Source: Brevundimonas mediterranea (GTDB lineage Bacteria; Pseudomonadota; Alphaproteobacteria; Caulobacterales; Caulobacteraceae). From it: a stretch of 64,000 nucleotides of DNA. Positions 24,600 to 33,369 of the stretch are shown here, piece by piece; position 1 is the first letter of the stretch; every line of letters starts with the position of its first letter. The notes beneath the pieces are model-generated. The model did not search any database, was not told where the DNA came from, and saw nothing but the letters and a program-made list of their open reading frames with translations. The DNA is taken from positions 1,550,001-1,614,000 of the forward strand of contig NZ_JACIDA010000001.1 of NCBI RefSeq assembly GCF_014196125.1, in the 5' to 3' direction. The translations under genes and the position numbers were made by a program.

Positions 24600-25774
24600 C
24601 CCGTATCGCCAATCCGCACACCATCGCCGCCCGCACGGGCGTGGATACGGACACGGCGCATGGCGCGGTCATGCCGCCGCTCTATCTGTCGTCCAACTAT
24701 TCCTTCGCCGGCTTCGAGCAGAAGCGGAAGTACGACTACAGCCGGTCGGGCAACCCCACGCGCGACGTCCTGGCCGAGACCCTGGCCGAGCTGGAAGGCG
24801 GCGTCGGCTGCGTCATCACCGCCACGGGCATGGCGGCGGTCGATCTGCCCCTGGCCCTGCTGGAGCCCGGTGACCTGCTGATCGCCCCGCACGACTGTTA
24901 CGGCGGCACCTGCCGCCTGCTGAACGCCCGCGCCAGGAAGGGCCATTTCGACCTGCTGCTGGTCGATCAGGGCGATCCCGTCGCCTTCGAGGCCGCCCTG
25001 GCGCTGAAGCCCAAACTGGTCCTGGTCGAGACCCCGTCCAACCCCCTGCTGCGCCTGGTCGATGTCGCCGACATCTGCGCCCGCGCCCATGCCGCAGGCG
25101 CCAAGGTCGTCTGCGACAACACCTTCCTGTCGCCGGCGCTGCAGAACCCGATCAAGCTGGGCGCCGACTTCGTCGTTCACTCCACGACCAAGTTCATCAA
25201 CGGCCACTCCGACGTGGTCGGCGGCGCCGTGATCTCGGCCGACGCCGAGGATCATCAGACCCTCGCCTGGTGGGCCAACTGCACCGGCGTGACCGGCTCG
25301 CCCTTCGACGCCTATCTGACACTGCGCGGGGTGCGGACCCTGTTCGCCCGGATCGAGCGGCAACAGGCCACGGCGGGCAGGATCGCCGAACGCCTAGCCG
25401 CCCACCCGGCGGTCAAGGTCGTCCACTATCCTGGCCTGGCGTCCCACCCCAACCACGCCCTCGTCGCCGCCCAACAGGCGGGCCCGGGCGCCATGCTCAG
25501 CTTCGAGCTGGAAGGCGGCACGGACGCGGTGCGCGACCTGGTCGAGGCGCTGGAGATCTTCACCCTGGCCGAGTCCCTGGGCGGGGTCGAAAGCCTGATC
25601 GCCCACCCCGCCACCATGACCCACGCCGCCATGACCCCGGAGCAGCGCGCCACCGCTGGCATAAGCGATGGCCTGGTGCGGCTGTCGGTCGGGCTGGAAC
25701 ATGTCGAGGACCTGATCGCCGACCTCTTCCCCGCCCTGGACGCCGTCATCCCGGCGAAGGCCGAGGCCGCCTGA
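24596..25774 (+). CDS. metB: cystathionine gamma-synthase / O-acylhomoserine lyase
   Basis: The 392-residue fold-type I PLP enzyme belongs to the Cys/Met metabolism family: YSRSGNPTRDVL, the aromatic YGGTCRL stacking region, ETPSNPLLRLVDV, the PLP lysine at 199 in STTKFINGHSDVVGG, and the C-terminal SLGGVESLIAHPATMTH substrate loop. It uses activated homoserine from MetX. Cystathionine gamma-synthase is the best fit, but a direct sulfhydrylase or gamma-lyase cannot be excluded by motif. Its ATG overlaps the metX stop, so both lie under the SAM riboswitch. Confidence 0.88.
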   Translation: MTRIANPHTIAARTGVDTDTAHGAVMPPLYLSSNYSFAGFEQKRKYDYSRSGNPTRDVLAETLAELEGGVGCVITATGMAAVDLPLALLEPGDLLIAPHDCYGGTCRLLNARARKGHFDLLLVDQGDPVAFEAALALKPKLVLVETPSNPLLRLVDVADICARAHAAGAKVVCDNTFLSPALQNPIKLGADFVVHSTTKFINGHSDVVGGAVISADAEDHQTLAWWANCTGVTGSPFDAYLTLRGVRTLFARIERQQATAGRIAERLAAHPAVKVVHYPGLASHPNHALVAAQQAGPGAMLSFELEGGTDAVRDLVEALEIFTLAESLGGVESLIAHPATMTHAAMTPEQRATAGISDGLVRLSVGLEHVEDLIADLFPALDAVIPAKAEAA

Positions 25775-25826
25775 TTTTTTGCTTGCAGAGGGGGCCGAAC
25801 CGGGGCAAATGCGCCGCCCCGGCCGC

Positions 25827-25901
25827 GGTCCCTTCGTCTATCGGTTAGGACGTCAGGTTTTCAACCTGAAAAGAGGGGTTCGACTCCCCTAGGGACTGCC
25901 A
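25827..25901 (+). tRNA. tRNA-Glu (TTC)
   Basis: The acceptor GGTCCCT (25827-25833) pairs with AGGGACT (25891-25897), discriminator G25898, and an encoded CCA ends at 25901. The D arm, an anticodon loop reading TTTTCAA (anticodon TTC) on a TCAGG/CCTGA stem, and a TTCGACT T-loop are all present. Confidence 0.96.
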
Positions 25902-25946
25902 CCGGGTTTCAAGGCGTTTGCAGGCGAGTGCGCCGCCGCTCTTCCC

Positions 25947-26117
25947 TTTCGTCATTCCGGGCGAAGGGCCGCTTGGCCCGTAGACCCGGAACCCAGCGGC
26001 GCGCGAGAGCGCGAACCTGTCGCGAACTCAATATTCGACATCAGTAAGGTTGAACCATTTCGCCTTCGGCGCCGCTGGGTTCCGGGTCTCCGCTACGCTG
26101 CGCCCGGAATGACGAAA
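25947..26117. repeat. 171-bp palindromic element with two perfect arm blocks
   Basis: The outer arms are a perfect 17-bp inverted repeat (25947-25963 and 26101-26117, outer sequence TTTCGTCATTCCGGGCG). The inner arms are a perfect 20-bp inverted repeat (25983-26002 and 26069-26088). Unequal gaps of 19 and 12 bases separate the blocks, and the left gap holds its own GGGCC/GGCCC mini-hairpin. The 66-base core has no gene. It resembles a MITE-like or REP-type mobile repeat inserted just after tRNA-Glu. Confidence 0.75.
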
Positions 26118-26293
26118 GCAGATCAGCGTCAAAACAAAGTGGGAGATCAGACTGACGGTCAGACCTGGACGCGTGTGAAACCGCCCGCCCCGGTAACCCC
26201 TCCGACCACGGTTAATCAACCCACAAGCCTTTTGACCGGATTGAGGCAGCAAGCCTTTCGATTCACGGACCTTTTTTCGGACACGCTCGGGAA

Positions 26294-26322
26294 CTATCCA
26301 CAGAGGGAGTGGTTCATCCACA
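26294..26322 (+). promoter_or_regulatory. two DnaA-box-like 9-mers, 20 bp apart
   Basis: CTATCCACA (26294-26302) and TCATCCACA (26314-26322) each differ by one base from the DnaA box TTATCCACA. They have the same orientation and begin exactly 20 bp apart, about two helical turns. They lie upstream of the small ORF at 26370. Confidence 0.4.
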
Positions 26323-26369
26323 GACCCTCGGTGCAGAAGCGCCCCCTCTCCTCACCCCAAGAGTGGTTC

Positions 26370-26636
26370 ATGTTCATCGCCATCGCCCGTCCGGCGGTGG
26401 AGCCCCAAGGCCCCGATCTCGTCGCTGTCCCCGGCTCTTCCGCCATCTCTGAACCGACGCCCCGCGCCCTGCACGCCCGCCTTTTGGAAAACGCCGCCCT
26501 GAGACGGATGCGTGGACAGGAACGTCGCCGGGAGCAAAGGCTCGACGACGCCGACTATTGGCTCCACGCCGCCCCCATGGCGGTGCAGAAGGCCAGTGCT
26601 CTGCGCGAGGACAAGAGTTTTGCGCCCCTACCCTAG
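26370..26636 (+). CDS. small hypothetical protein
   Basis: The 88-residue product starts MFIAIARPAV and has a basic, helical middle (RRMRGQERRREQRLDD) and a C-terminal WLHAAPMAVQKASALRE segment. Codon use is GC-rich at third positions, like the flanking genes, which supports coding. The frame is open further upstream, but that part overlaps the palindromic element and DnaA-like boxes and is left out. I see no domain. It stands alone between tRNA-Glu and a convergent glycosyltransferase-like gene. Confidence 0.5.
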   Translation: MFIAIARPAVEPQGPDLVAVPGSSAISEPTPRALHARLLENAALRRMRGQERRREQRLDDADYWLHAAPMAVQKASALREDKSFAPLP

Positions 26637-26645
26637 ATAAAGGGC

Positions 26646-27590
26646 CTAACGCAGTTCCGGCGTCCGCCGCCGCAGCGAGGCCGTCAGCTTGGCCAGCTTC
26701 TGGCCGGCCGACTTGGGGCGGACCCGTTTGCGGTGTTCCAGTCCGCCGCCCCAGCGGTCGTGGACAGCCGTGTCCAGGTGGGGATGGCGGTCATGCTGGT
26801 GGACGATGGGGCTGACGGTCCCGTCCGGATTGACAACCTGTCCGTCGCGGAAGCTCAGAGCCGCGCCGGGCGTCAGGCCCAGGGTCGCCACGCGGCCGTA
26901 GTTGGGCCGGATGGTCGCGGCGGTCAGGCCCTGATGGATGGCCATGTTGAAGGCCGCCTGGTCGGCGCCGAAGGCCCCGCCGATCTCGGACCGGGGCGTG
27001 GCCGCCAGCGACAGGATCAGGCGCGACAGACGCGCGACCTCGGCCCGCGGTCCCAGCACCGTGCCGACGCACAGGCAGGGCTTGTCGCCCAGTTGCGCAG
27101 CCTGGGCCTCGCCGAACAGGGCGCGCAGATATTTCATGTTGAAGCCGTGGTCGGCCAAGGGCGTCTCGGCCTCGATGAAGGCTTCCAGCCCGTGCGGCGC
27201 GGGCGAAAAGGGCGCGGCCTGGAAGATGACGTCGCGCACGTCGCAGGCCAGGCCCGCGCCGGTCCGCTCGCCCAGCAGGCCGGCGAAGGCCACGAACCTC
27301 TGCATCACCGGATGCGGCGCCCAGCCGCGCCAGACCGGCGCATCGACGGCGGTCACATCATTCTGGGCCAGGAAAGCGCGCAGGCCAGGGTCGGCGTCGA
27401 CCACCAGGGCGACCGGGCCGTCGAACACCGCCCGCAGGGACAGGACGAAGGGGGCGATGTCGGCGGCGTCGTATCCGGTGGCGTAGCCGACCACCGCATC
27501 CCCGTCGGGCAGGGGCTCGGTCCGGCGTCCGACCTCCAGCGCCTGGGCCAGCCAGTCCAGATAGTGCGACCGGACCGCCCCCCGTCTCAT
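26646..27590 (-). CDS. putative glycosyltransferase-like protein
   Basis: The 314-residue soluble protein has an alternating beta/alpha N-terminal half (FDGPVALVVDADPGL, NDVTAVDAP) and a CDVRDVIFQ segment whose D-x-x-D sits where GT-A enzymes hold the DxD metal motif. GFNMKYLRALFGE and GGAFGADQAAFNMAIHQ follow, similar to conserved parts of bacterial nucleotide-diphospho-sugar transferases. The C-terminal tail is basic. It lies 18 bases downstream of carA. The assignment rests on weak motif resemblance, and the donor sugar is unknown. Confidence 0.5.
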   Translation of the reverse strand: MRRGAVRSHYLDWLAQALEVGRRTEPLPDGDAVVGYATGYDAADIAPFVLSLRAVFDGPVALVVDADPGLRAFLAQNDVTAVDAPVWRGWAPHPVMQRFVAFAGLLGERTGAGLACDVRDVIFQAAPFSPAPHGLEAFIEAETPLADHGFNMKYLRALFGEAQAAQLGDKPCLCVGTVLGPRAEVARLSRLILSLAATPRSEIGGAFGADQAAFNMAIHQGLTAATIRPNYGRVATLGLTPGAALSFRDGQVVNPDGTVSPIVHQHDRHPHLDTAVHDRWGGGLEHRKRVRPKSAGQKLAKLTASLRRRTPELR

Positions 27591-27608
27591 GACATCAGCT
27601 TCATGGCG

Positions 27609-28769
27609 TCAGCGCGGACCCATCAGGTCGGCGAACCGGTCGAACAGATACAGGCTGTCGGCCGGACCGGGCGAGGCCTCGGGATGGTGCTGGACGCTGA
27701 AGATCGGCTTGTCCTTGACCGCGATGCCGCAGTTGGTGCCGTCGAACAGGCTGACGTGGGTTTCGGTCACGGCGTCGGGCAGGCTGTCGCGATCAACGGT
27801 GAAGCCGTGGTTCATCGACACGATCTCGACCTTGCCGGTGGTCAGGTCCTTGACCGGATGGTTGGCGCCGTGGTGGCCCTGTTCCATCTTCACCGTCTTG
27901 GCGCCCAGGGCCAGGGCCAGCATCTGGTGGCCCAGGCAGATGCCCATCAGGGGCTTGCCGCTGGCGACCAGTTTCTGAATCTCGGGCACGGCGTATTCGC
28001 CGGTCGCGGCCGGATCGCCCGGACCGTTCGACAGGACGACGCCATCGGGATTGCGGGCCAGAACCTCTTCCGCCGTCGTCGTCGCGGGCACCACGGTGAT
28101 CTTGGCGCCGGTCGAGGCCAGGGCGCGCAGGATGTTGCGCTTCACCCCATAGTCGATGACGACCACGGTCTTGCGCCCTTCAGTCTTCGGATGACCTTCC
28201 GGCCATTCCCACAGGCCCTCGTCCCATTCGAACGCCTGCAGCGTCGAGGCGGGCTTGGCCAGGTCCAGACCGACAAGGCCGGTCCAGGCGCGCGCCTGGG
28301 CGATCAATGCGTCCAGGTCGAACTGGCCGTCCGGATCATGGGCGATGACCGCGTGGGGGGCGCCCTTGTCGCGGATGATCTTGGTCAGGGCGCGGGTGTC
28401 GACGCCGGCCAGACCGACAACGCCGCGCCGCTTCATCCAATCGTCGAAGCTGGCGTCGGACCGATAGTTGGCCGGATCGGTCGGCACGTCGCGGAAGATG
28501 GCGCCCCGCGCCGAGGTGTCCGAACCGCCGCCCATCTGTTCGATGTCTTCGACATTGGTGCCGGTGTTGCCGACGTGCGGGAAGGTGAAGGCCAGGATCT
28601 GGCTCATGTAGGACGGGTCGGTCAGGATTTCCTGATAGCCGGTCATGGCGGTGTTGAAGACCACCTCGCCCAGGGCCGATCCGACCGCCCCGACGCCGAT
28701 CCCTTGCAGGACCGTGCCGTCGGCGAGCGCGAGGACGCCAGTTGCGCCCGGAAGAATCTTAGTCGTCAT
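27609..28769 (-). CDS. carA: carbamoyl-phosphate synthase small subunit
   Basis: The 386-residue glutamine amidotransferase subunit supplies ammonia to CarB for arginine and pyrimidine synthesis. The N-terminal domain has [21 protein letters not shown] and HVGNTG; the class I GATase domain has LSNGPGDP, the nucleophile Cys in GICLGHQ, and the late His/Glu in [13 protein letters not shown]. The ATG at 28769 gives [11 protein letters not shown], the usual opening. carB is not in the window. Confidence 0.96.
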   Translation of the reverse strand: MTTKILPGATGVLALADGTVLQGIGVGAVGSALGEVVFNTAMTGYQEILTDPSYMSQILAFTFPHVGNTGTNVEDIEQMGGGSDTSARGAIFRDVPTDPANYRSDASFDDWMKRRGVVGLAGVDTRALTKIIRDKGAPHAVIAHDPDGQFDLDALIAQARAWTGLVGLDLAKPASTLQAFEWDEGLWEWPEGHPKTEGRKTVVVIDYGVKRNILRALASTGAKITVVPATTTAEEVLARNPDGVVLSNGPGDPAATGEYAVPEIQKLVASGKPLMGICLGHQMLALALGAKTVKMEQGHHGANHPVKDLTTGKVEIVSMNHGFTVDRDSLPDAVTETHVSLFDGTNCGIAVKDKPIFSVQHHPEASPGPADSLYLFDRFADLMGPR

Positions 28770-28882
28770 GGGCGCGCTCCTACACACGAATCCGGCCTAA
28801 ACGGAGGCCCCAGACCGCTGGACTAAACAAACGGCGGGGTCGTTAAGCCCTGCCGCCCGCCGGGTCAACGACCATCCGCATC

Positions 28883-31195
28883 CTAGGCCGGGCCGACCAG
28901 CCGGAACTGGGCCGCCGAACCGCCCTGAGCATGGGGCGCCAGCCACAGATCGAACAGGCCCGGCTCGATCCGATAGGTGCTGTCCTCGCCGATGAAGCCG
29001 AGCTGGCGGGCGTTCAGGCTGAAGCGCACCGTCTCGCTCTGGCCTGGCCGCAGCGTCACCCGCTTGAAGTCCTTCAGCAGCCGCCCCGGCTGGGTCAGGC
29101 TGGCGACCCGGTCGTGGATATAGAGCTGGACCAGTTCCTCGGCGACATGGGCGCCCTGGTTGGTGACGGTCACGGCCACGTCCAGCGTCCCGGCCCAGGC
29201 CAGTTGGTCGCTCGCCATCTGCACCGGACCATAGGCCACCTCGCCATAGGTCAAGCCGTAGCCGAACGGATACAGGGCCGTATTGGTCGTCTCGCGGTAG
29301 CGGGCCTTGTATTCCTCGATCGGCAGGTCCGGATTGGCCGGACGGCCGGTGTTCTTGTGGTCGTAGGAATAGGGCTGCTGGCCCGACTTGTGCGGGAAGC
29401 TGACCGGCAGACGCGCCGAGGGGCCGTGATCGCCGAAGACGACGTCGGCGACGGCGTTGCCCATCTGCTCACCCAGGAACCAGGTGACGACGATGGCCTG
29501 GGCGTTCTTGACATTGCCCTCCAGCGCCAGGGCCCGGCCGTTGCGCAGCAGGATGACCATCGGCTTGCCGGTGGCGGCCATGGCGTCGACCAGGGCCTGT
29601 TGCGGGGCCGGGACGACGATCTCGGTGCGCGACTGCGCCTCGCCCGACATCTTCTGGCTCTCGCCGATGGCCAGGACGATGACGTCGGCGTTGGCGGCCG
29701 CACGGACGGCCTCTTCGATCCCGCCGTCCAGCGGGGTCTCGACGCCCGAACCGCGCGCGACGGTCAGGGCTTGCGGATCGGTCATCGCGGCGCGGAAGCC
29801 GGCTTCCAGCGAGACGCGGCGCTCCGGCGCGCCCCAGATGGTCCACGGTCCCCAGACATTGTCCACATCGTCGGCGAACGGGCCGACCAGGGCGATCTTC
29901 TGGCTCTTGTTCAACGGCAGGATCTGGTTGTCGTTCTTCAGCAGGACCACCGACTTGCGGCCCGCCTCGCGCGACAGGGCGATGTGGTCGCGCGACCCGA
30001 CCACGGCCTTTTCACGCACGGGGTCCGTGCCGCGATAGGGGTCGTCGAACAGGCCAAGGGCCGCCTTGGTGGTCAGGAGGCGACGCACCGCCTCGTCCAG
30101 CCGGGCCATCGACACTTCACCGCTCGCCACCAGGCTGGGCAGGTGTTCGAGATAGAGGCCCGAGACCATCGAGACATCGACCCCGGCGTTGAAGGCGATG
30201 CGCGCCGCGTCGCGGCCGTCCTCGGCGAAGCCGTGGGCGACCAGTTCCTGTTCGGAGGTGTAGTCGGAGACGACGAAGCCTTCGAAACCCCATTCGCCGC
30301 GCAGGATGTCGGTCAGCAGCTTGCGGCTGCCCGAGGCGGGCACGCCGTTGACGTCGTTGAAGGCGCTCATGATCGACAGGGCGCCGGCGTCCACCGAGGC
30401 CTTGAACGGCGGCAGATAGACCCCGCGCAGCGTCTGTTCGCTCATGTCGGTGGTGTTGTACTCGACCCCGCCGATGGCGCCCGAATAGGCGGCCATGTGT
30501 TTGGCGGTCGCCAGGACGGCGTCGCGGTCGTCCAGACCCTTGTCGCCCTGGAAGCCGCGCACTCGAGCGGCGGCCAGCAGATTGTTCAGCAGCACGTCCT
30601 CGCCGGCGCCCTCGACATTGCGGCCCCAGCGTTGGTCGCGAGCCACGTCCACCATGGGAGCGTAGGTCTGGTGCACGGCGGAGGCGGCCGTCTCGACCGC
30701 GGCGGCGCGGGCGGTGCGATAGGCCAGCTGGGTGTCGAAGGCCGCAGCCTCGGCCAGAGGCACGGGGAAGATGGTGGACAGGCCGTGGATCACGTCCGCC
30801 GCGAACAGCAGCGGGATCTTCAGCCGGCTTTCCTCCATCGCCACCTGCTGGATGCGGCGGCCGGTCTCGGCGCCGATGCCGTTGAACAGGCTGCCGACCT
30901 TGCCTTCGCGGATCAGGGCGGTGACGCGCGCAGGGTCCCCCGTGCCGTCCAGCGGATTGACCGCCGTGGGCATCCAGCGGAACGGGTCGGCGAGCAGGTT
31001 CAGCTGGCCCGCCTTCTCTTCCACGGTCATGGCCGCGATCAGATCTTCGATCCGCTGGCGGTGACGCTGAACGGCGCGGGCGGTTTCGGCGGTAGCAGGC
31101 ATGGGGAAGACTCCGGCGCCCATCAGGGCGAGAAGCCCGAGGCCAGACAAGAAGTTTCGACGGGAAGCCGAAGGTTTTACAGGTCGCGTCTTCAT
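28883..31195 (-). CDS. exported glycoside hydrolase family 3 beta-glucosidase
   Basis: The 770-residue BglX-like enzyme starts with a twin-arginine signal (ASRRNFLSGLGLLALMGAG), then a GH3 N-terminal barrel with MTVEEKAGQLNLL, the R-x-x-R-x-x-E substrate region in RDQRWGRNVEGAGED, and the nucleophile Asp in FVVSDYTSEQ. A GH3 C-terminal domain follows, then a fibronectin-III-like module with LDVAVTVTNQG and the tail. GGAGC lies just before the ATG at 31195. It probably releases glucose from beta-linked oligosaccharides in the periplasm. Confidence 0.93.
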   Translation of the reverse strand: MKTRPVKPSASRRNFLSGLGLLALMGAGVFPMPATAETARAVQRHRQRIEDLIAAMTVEEKAGQLNLLADPFRWMPTAVNPLDGTGDPARVTALIREGKVGSLFNGIGAETGRRIQQVAMEESRLKIPLLFAADVIHGLSTIFPVPLAEAAAFDTQLAYRTARAAAVETAASAVHQTYAPMVDVARDQRWGRNVEGAGEDVLLNNLLAAARVRGFQGDKGLDDRDAVLATAKHMAAYSGAIGGVEYNTTDMSEQTLRGVYLPPFKASVDAGALSIMSAFNDVNGVPASGSRKLLTDILRGEWGFEGFVVSDYTSEQELVAHGFAEDGRDAARIAFNAGVDVSMVSGLYLEHLPSLVASGEVSMARLDEAVRRLLTTKAALGLFDDPYRGTDPVREKAVVGSRDHIALSREAGRKSVVLLKNDNQILPLNKSQKIALVGPFADDVDNVWGPWTIWGAPERRVSLEAGFRAAMTDPQALTVARGSGVETPLDGGIEEAVRAAANADVIVLAIGESQKMSGEAQSRTEIVVPAPQQALVDAMAATGKPMVILLRNGRALALEGNVKNAQAIVVTWFLGEQMGNAVADVVFGDHGPSARLPVSFPHKSGQQPYSYDHKNTGRPANPDLPIEEYKARYRETTNTALYPFGYGLTYGEVAYGPVQMASDQLAWAGTLDVAVTVTNQGAHVAEELVQLYIHDRVASLTQPGRLLKDFKRVTLRPGQSETVRFSLNARQLGFIGEDSTYRIEPGLFDLWLAPHAQGGSAAQFRLVGPA

Positions 31196-31352
31196 GGGGC
31201 GCTCCTTCGGAAGGTCGGGCGGAAGATCGGCGGCGAGATCGTGCGGATCAGGCCGGGGAGGCATGTGGCCTAACCTCTGGCGCATGCCCCCGTCCAGACC
31301 CGCGCCGGATGTAAATGATGTAACTGACACGTCGGCGTCCACCGCGGGCCCG

Positions 31353-32135
31353 TCAACCCAGGGCGATGTCCAGGAACATCATGCCCACCAGGCCGATCAT
31401 CAGACCGATCATCGAGCCGTCCCCCTTGGACTGTTCGCGGGTCTGGGGAATGATCTCGGCGGTGACGACATAGATCATGGCGCCGGCCGCCAGACCCAGG
31501 CCCCACGGCAGGGCGCCGGGCAGCATGCCCACCACCCCGGCCCCGATCAGACCGCCGACAGGCTCGACCAGGCCGGACGCCAGCGCACCCAGGAAGGCGG
31601 CCCCGCGCCCATAGCCCAGCGAGGCCATGGCGGCCGAGACGGCCAGGCCTTCGGGCATGTTCTGGATGCCGATGCCCAGGGCGGTGGCCAGGCCCTGGTG
31701 CATGTCGCCGCCGCCGAAACTGACGCCGACGGCCGCGCCTTCGGGGAAGTTGTGCAGGGTGATGGCGATGATGAACAGCCAGATGCGACGGGCAAGATGC
31801 TTGGACTGGGCCGGACCGATGGCCAGCATGTCCACCGGCGCAAACCGGTTCATCAGGCCGATGGCCGTCGCTCCGATCAGCACCGCCGCCGCCATCGTTC
31901 CCGCCGCCCAGGCCTGGGTCGCGCCCCCGGCCTGAAGCACGTCCACGCCTGGAATGATCAGCGAAAAGAAGGAGGCCGCCAGCATGACCCCGGCGGCGAA
32001 GCCCAGCAGCACGCTCTGGGTCTGTTGTCCGGGCCGTTTGACGAACAGCATGGGGGCCGCACCCACCGCCGTCATCATGCCCGCCGCCAGACTGCCCAGG
32101 GCGCCGGCCGCGATCGGGGAAAGGGATTCCATCAT
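31353..32135 (-). CDS. ZIP-family divalent metal transporter
   Basis: The 260-residue integral membrane protein has about eight helices and both ZIP metal-site motifs, TLHNFPEGAAVGV in TM4 and NMPEGLAVSAAM in TM5, matching ZupT-type zinc importers. AGMMTAVGAAPML and the C-terminal VGMMFLDIALG are family-like. Two adjacent ATGs (32135 and 32132) are both possible. It is divergent from proB across 64 bases. The metal (Zn, Fe or Mn) and direction are inferred from the family. Confidence 0.9.
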   Translation of the reverse strand: MMESLSPIAAGALGSLAAGMMTAVGAAPMLFVKRPGQQTQSVLLGFAAGVMLAASFFSLIIPGVDVLQAGGATQAWAAGTMAAAVLIGATAIGLMNRFAPVDMLAIGPAQSKHLARRIWLFIIAITLHNFPEGAAVGVSFGGGDMHQGLATALGIGIQNMPEGLAVSAAMASLGYGRGAAFLGALASGLVEPVGGLIGAGVVGMLPGALPWGLGLAAGAMIYVVTAEIIPQTREQSKGDGSMIGLMIGLVGMMFLDIALG

Positions 32136-32199
32136 TCGCCTGCTGTGGCGGCGGATACGGCAAGAGACAAGCCCGAACAGTCGCGTTAGAGAAACCTTC

Positions 32200-33369
32200 A
32201 TGTCCCAGGCCGCCGCCCTGCCCCCACGCCCAGACTCCGCCGCCAACGCCGCATCCGCCCTGACGGCGGCGCGGCGCGTCGTGGTCAAGATCGGATCCTC
32301 GCTGCTGATCGACGCCGAGACACGGCGGCCGACGCGCGACTGGCTGGCGGCCGTGGCGTCGGATCTGGCCGCGCTGAAGGCCGAGGGACGCGAGGTCATC
32401 GTGGTCTCGTCCGGCTCAATCGCCCTGGGCCGGGGGCGTCTGCCGAAACTGGGCGCGCGGCTGGAGGACAAGCAGGCGGCGGCCTCGGTCGGACAGTCTC
32501 TGCTGATGGCCGCCTGGTCCGAGGCCCTGGCGCCCCACGACCTGGTGGTCGGCCAGGTGCTGCTGACGCGCGACGACACCGAACGCCGCCGCCGCTGGCT
32601 GAACGCCCGCGCCACGGTCGAGGCCCTGCTGGGGCACGGGGTCATCCCCATCGTCAACGAGAACGACACCGTCGCCACCGAAGAGATCCGCTATGGCGAC
32701 AACGACCGGCTGGCGGCGCGCACGGCCCAGTTGGCGCGGGCCGATCTGTTGATCCTGCTGTCGGACGTGGACGGCCTGTACACCGCCGATCCGCGGCGTG
32801 ACTCGGAGGCCGCTCACCTACCCCTGATCGAGACCCTGAGCCCCGACATCCTGGCCATGGGCGGGGGCGCCAACACCCAGGCGGGGGTCGGCACCGGCGG
32901 CATGGCGACCAAGCTGGCGGCGGCCCAGATCGCCCGCTCGGCCGGCTGCGCCACCATCATCGCCTCGGGCCAGACCCTGTCCCCGCTGAGCGCCGTCCGG
33001 GCGGGCGCCCGCGCCACCCTGATCACCGCCCCTGACGGCCCCATGGCCGCCTATAAGCAGTGGATCGCCGGCAGTCTGTCGCCGGCCGGATCCCTGACGC
33101 TGGACGCCGGAGCCGTCGTGGCGCTGAGGGCGGGCAAGAGCCTGCTGCCCGCCGGGGTGACGGCCGTGAGCGGCGATTTCGAAAAGGGCGACTGCGTGCG
33201 CCTGATCGACCCCGAGGGCCGGGCCGTGGGCGTGGGCCTGGCCGCCTACGCCGCCGAAGAGGCCGCCCGCATCCGGGGCCGCCGCTCGGACGAGATCGAG
33301 GCCATCCTCGGCTATCGCGGCGCCTCGGTTCTGATCCACCGCGACGACATGGTTCTGGACGACCGATGA
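32200..33369 (+). CDS. proB: glutamate 5-kinase
   Basis: The 389-residue enzyme phosphorylates glutamate in proline synthesis. An amino-acid-kinase domain runs from ARRVVVKIGSSLLID through VSSGSIALGRGRL, IPIVNENDTVA and LLSDVDGLYTADP. A C-terminal PUA domain (about 290-389) carries GAVVALRAGKSLLPAGVTAVSGDF. The ATG at 32200 leaves a slightly longer N-terminus than usual, rich in Ala and Pro. The stop overlaps the proA start (ATGA), so the two are coupled. Confidence 0.95.
   Translation: MSQAAALPPRPDSAANAASALTAARRVVVKIGSSLLIDAETRRPTRDWLAAVASDLAALKAEGREVIVVSSGSIALGRGRLPKLGARLEDKQAAASVGQSLLMAAWSEALAPHDLVVGQVLLTRDDTERRRRWLNARATVEALLGHGVIPIVNENDTVATEEIRYGDNDRLAARTAQLARADLLILLSDVDGLYTADPRRDSEAAHLPLIETLSPDILAMGGGANTQAGVGTGGMATKLAAAQIARSAGCATIIASGQTLSPLSAVRAGARATLITAPDGPMAAYKQWIAGSLSPAGSLTLDAGAVVALRAGKSLLPAGVTAVSGDFEKGDCVRLIDPEGRAVGVGLAAYAAEEAARIRGRRSDEIEAILGYRGASVLIHRDDMVLDDR

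Noticed and set aside
26294..26322. A chromosomal origin suggested by DnaA-box-like 9-mers.
   Set aside because: Only two imperfect boxes are present, with no long AT-rich unwinding region, no CtrA box array and no hemE or other origin markers nearby.
28931..31273. A 780-residue plus-strand open frame.
   Set aside because: It is antisense to the GH3 enzyme, which has intact catalytic motifs; the shadow has none.
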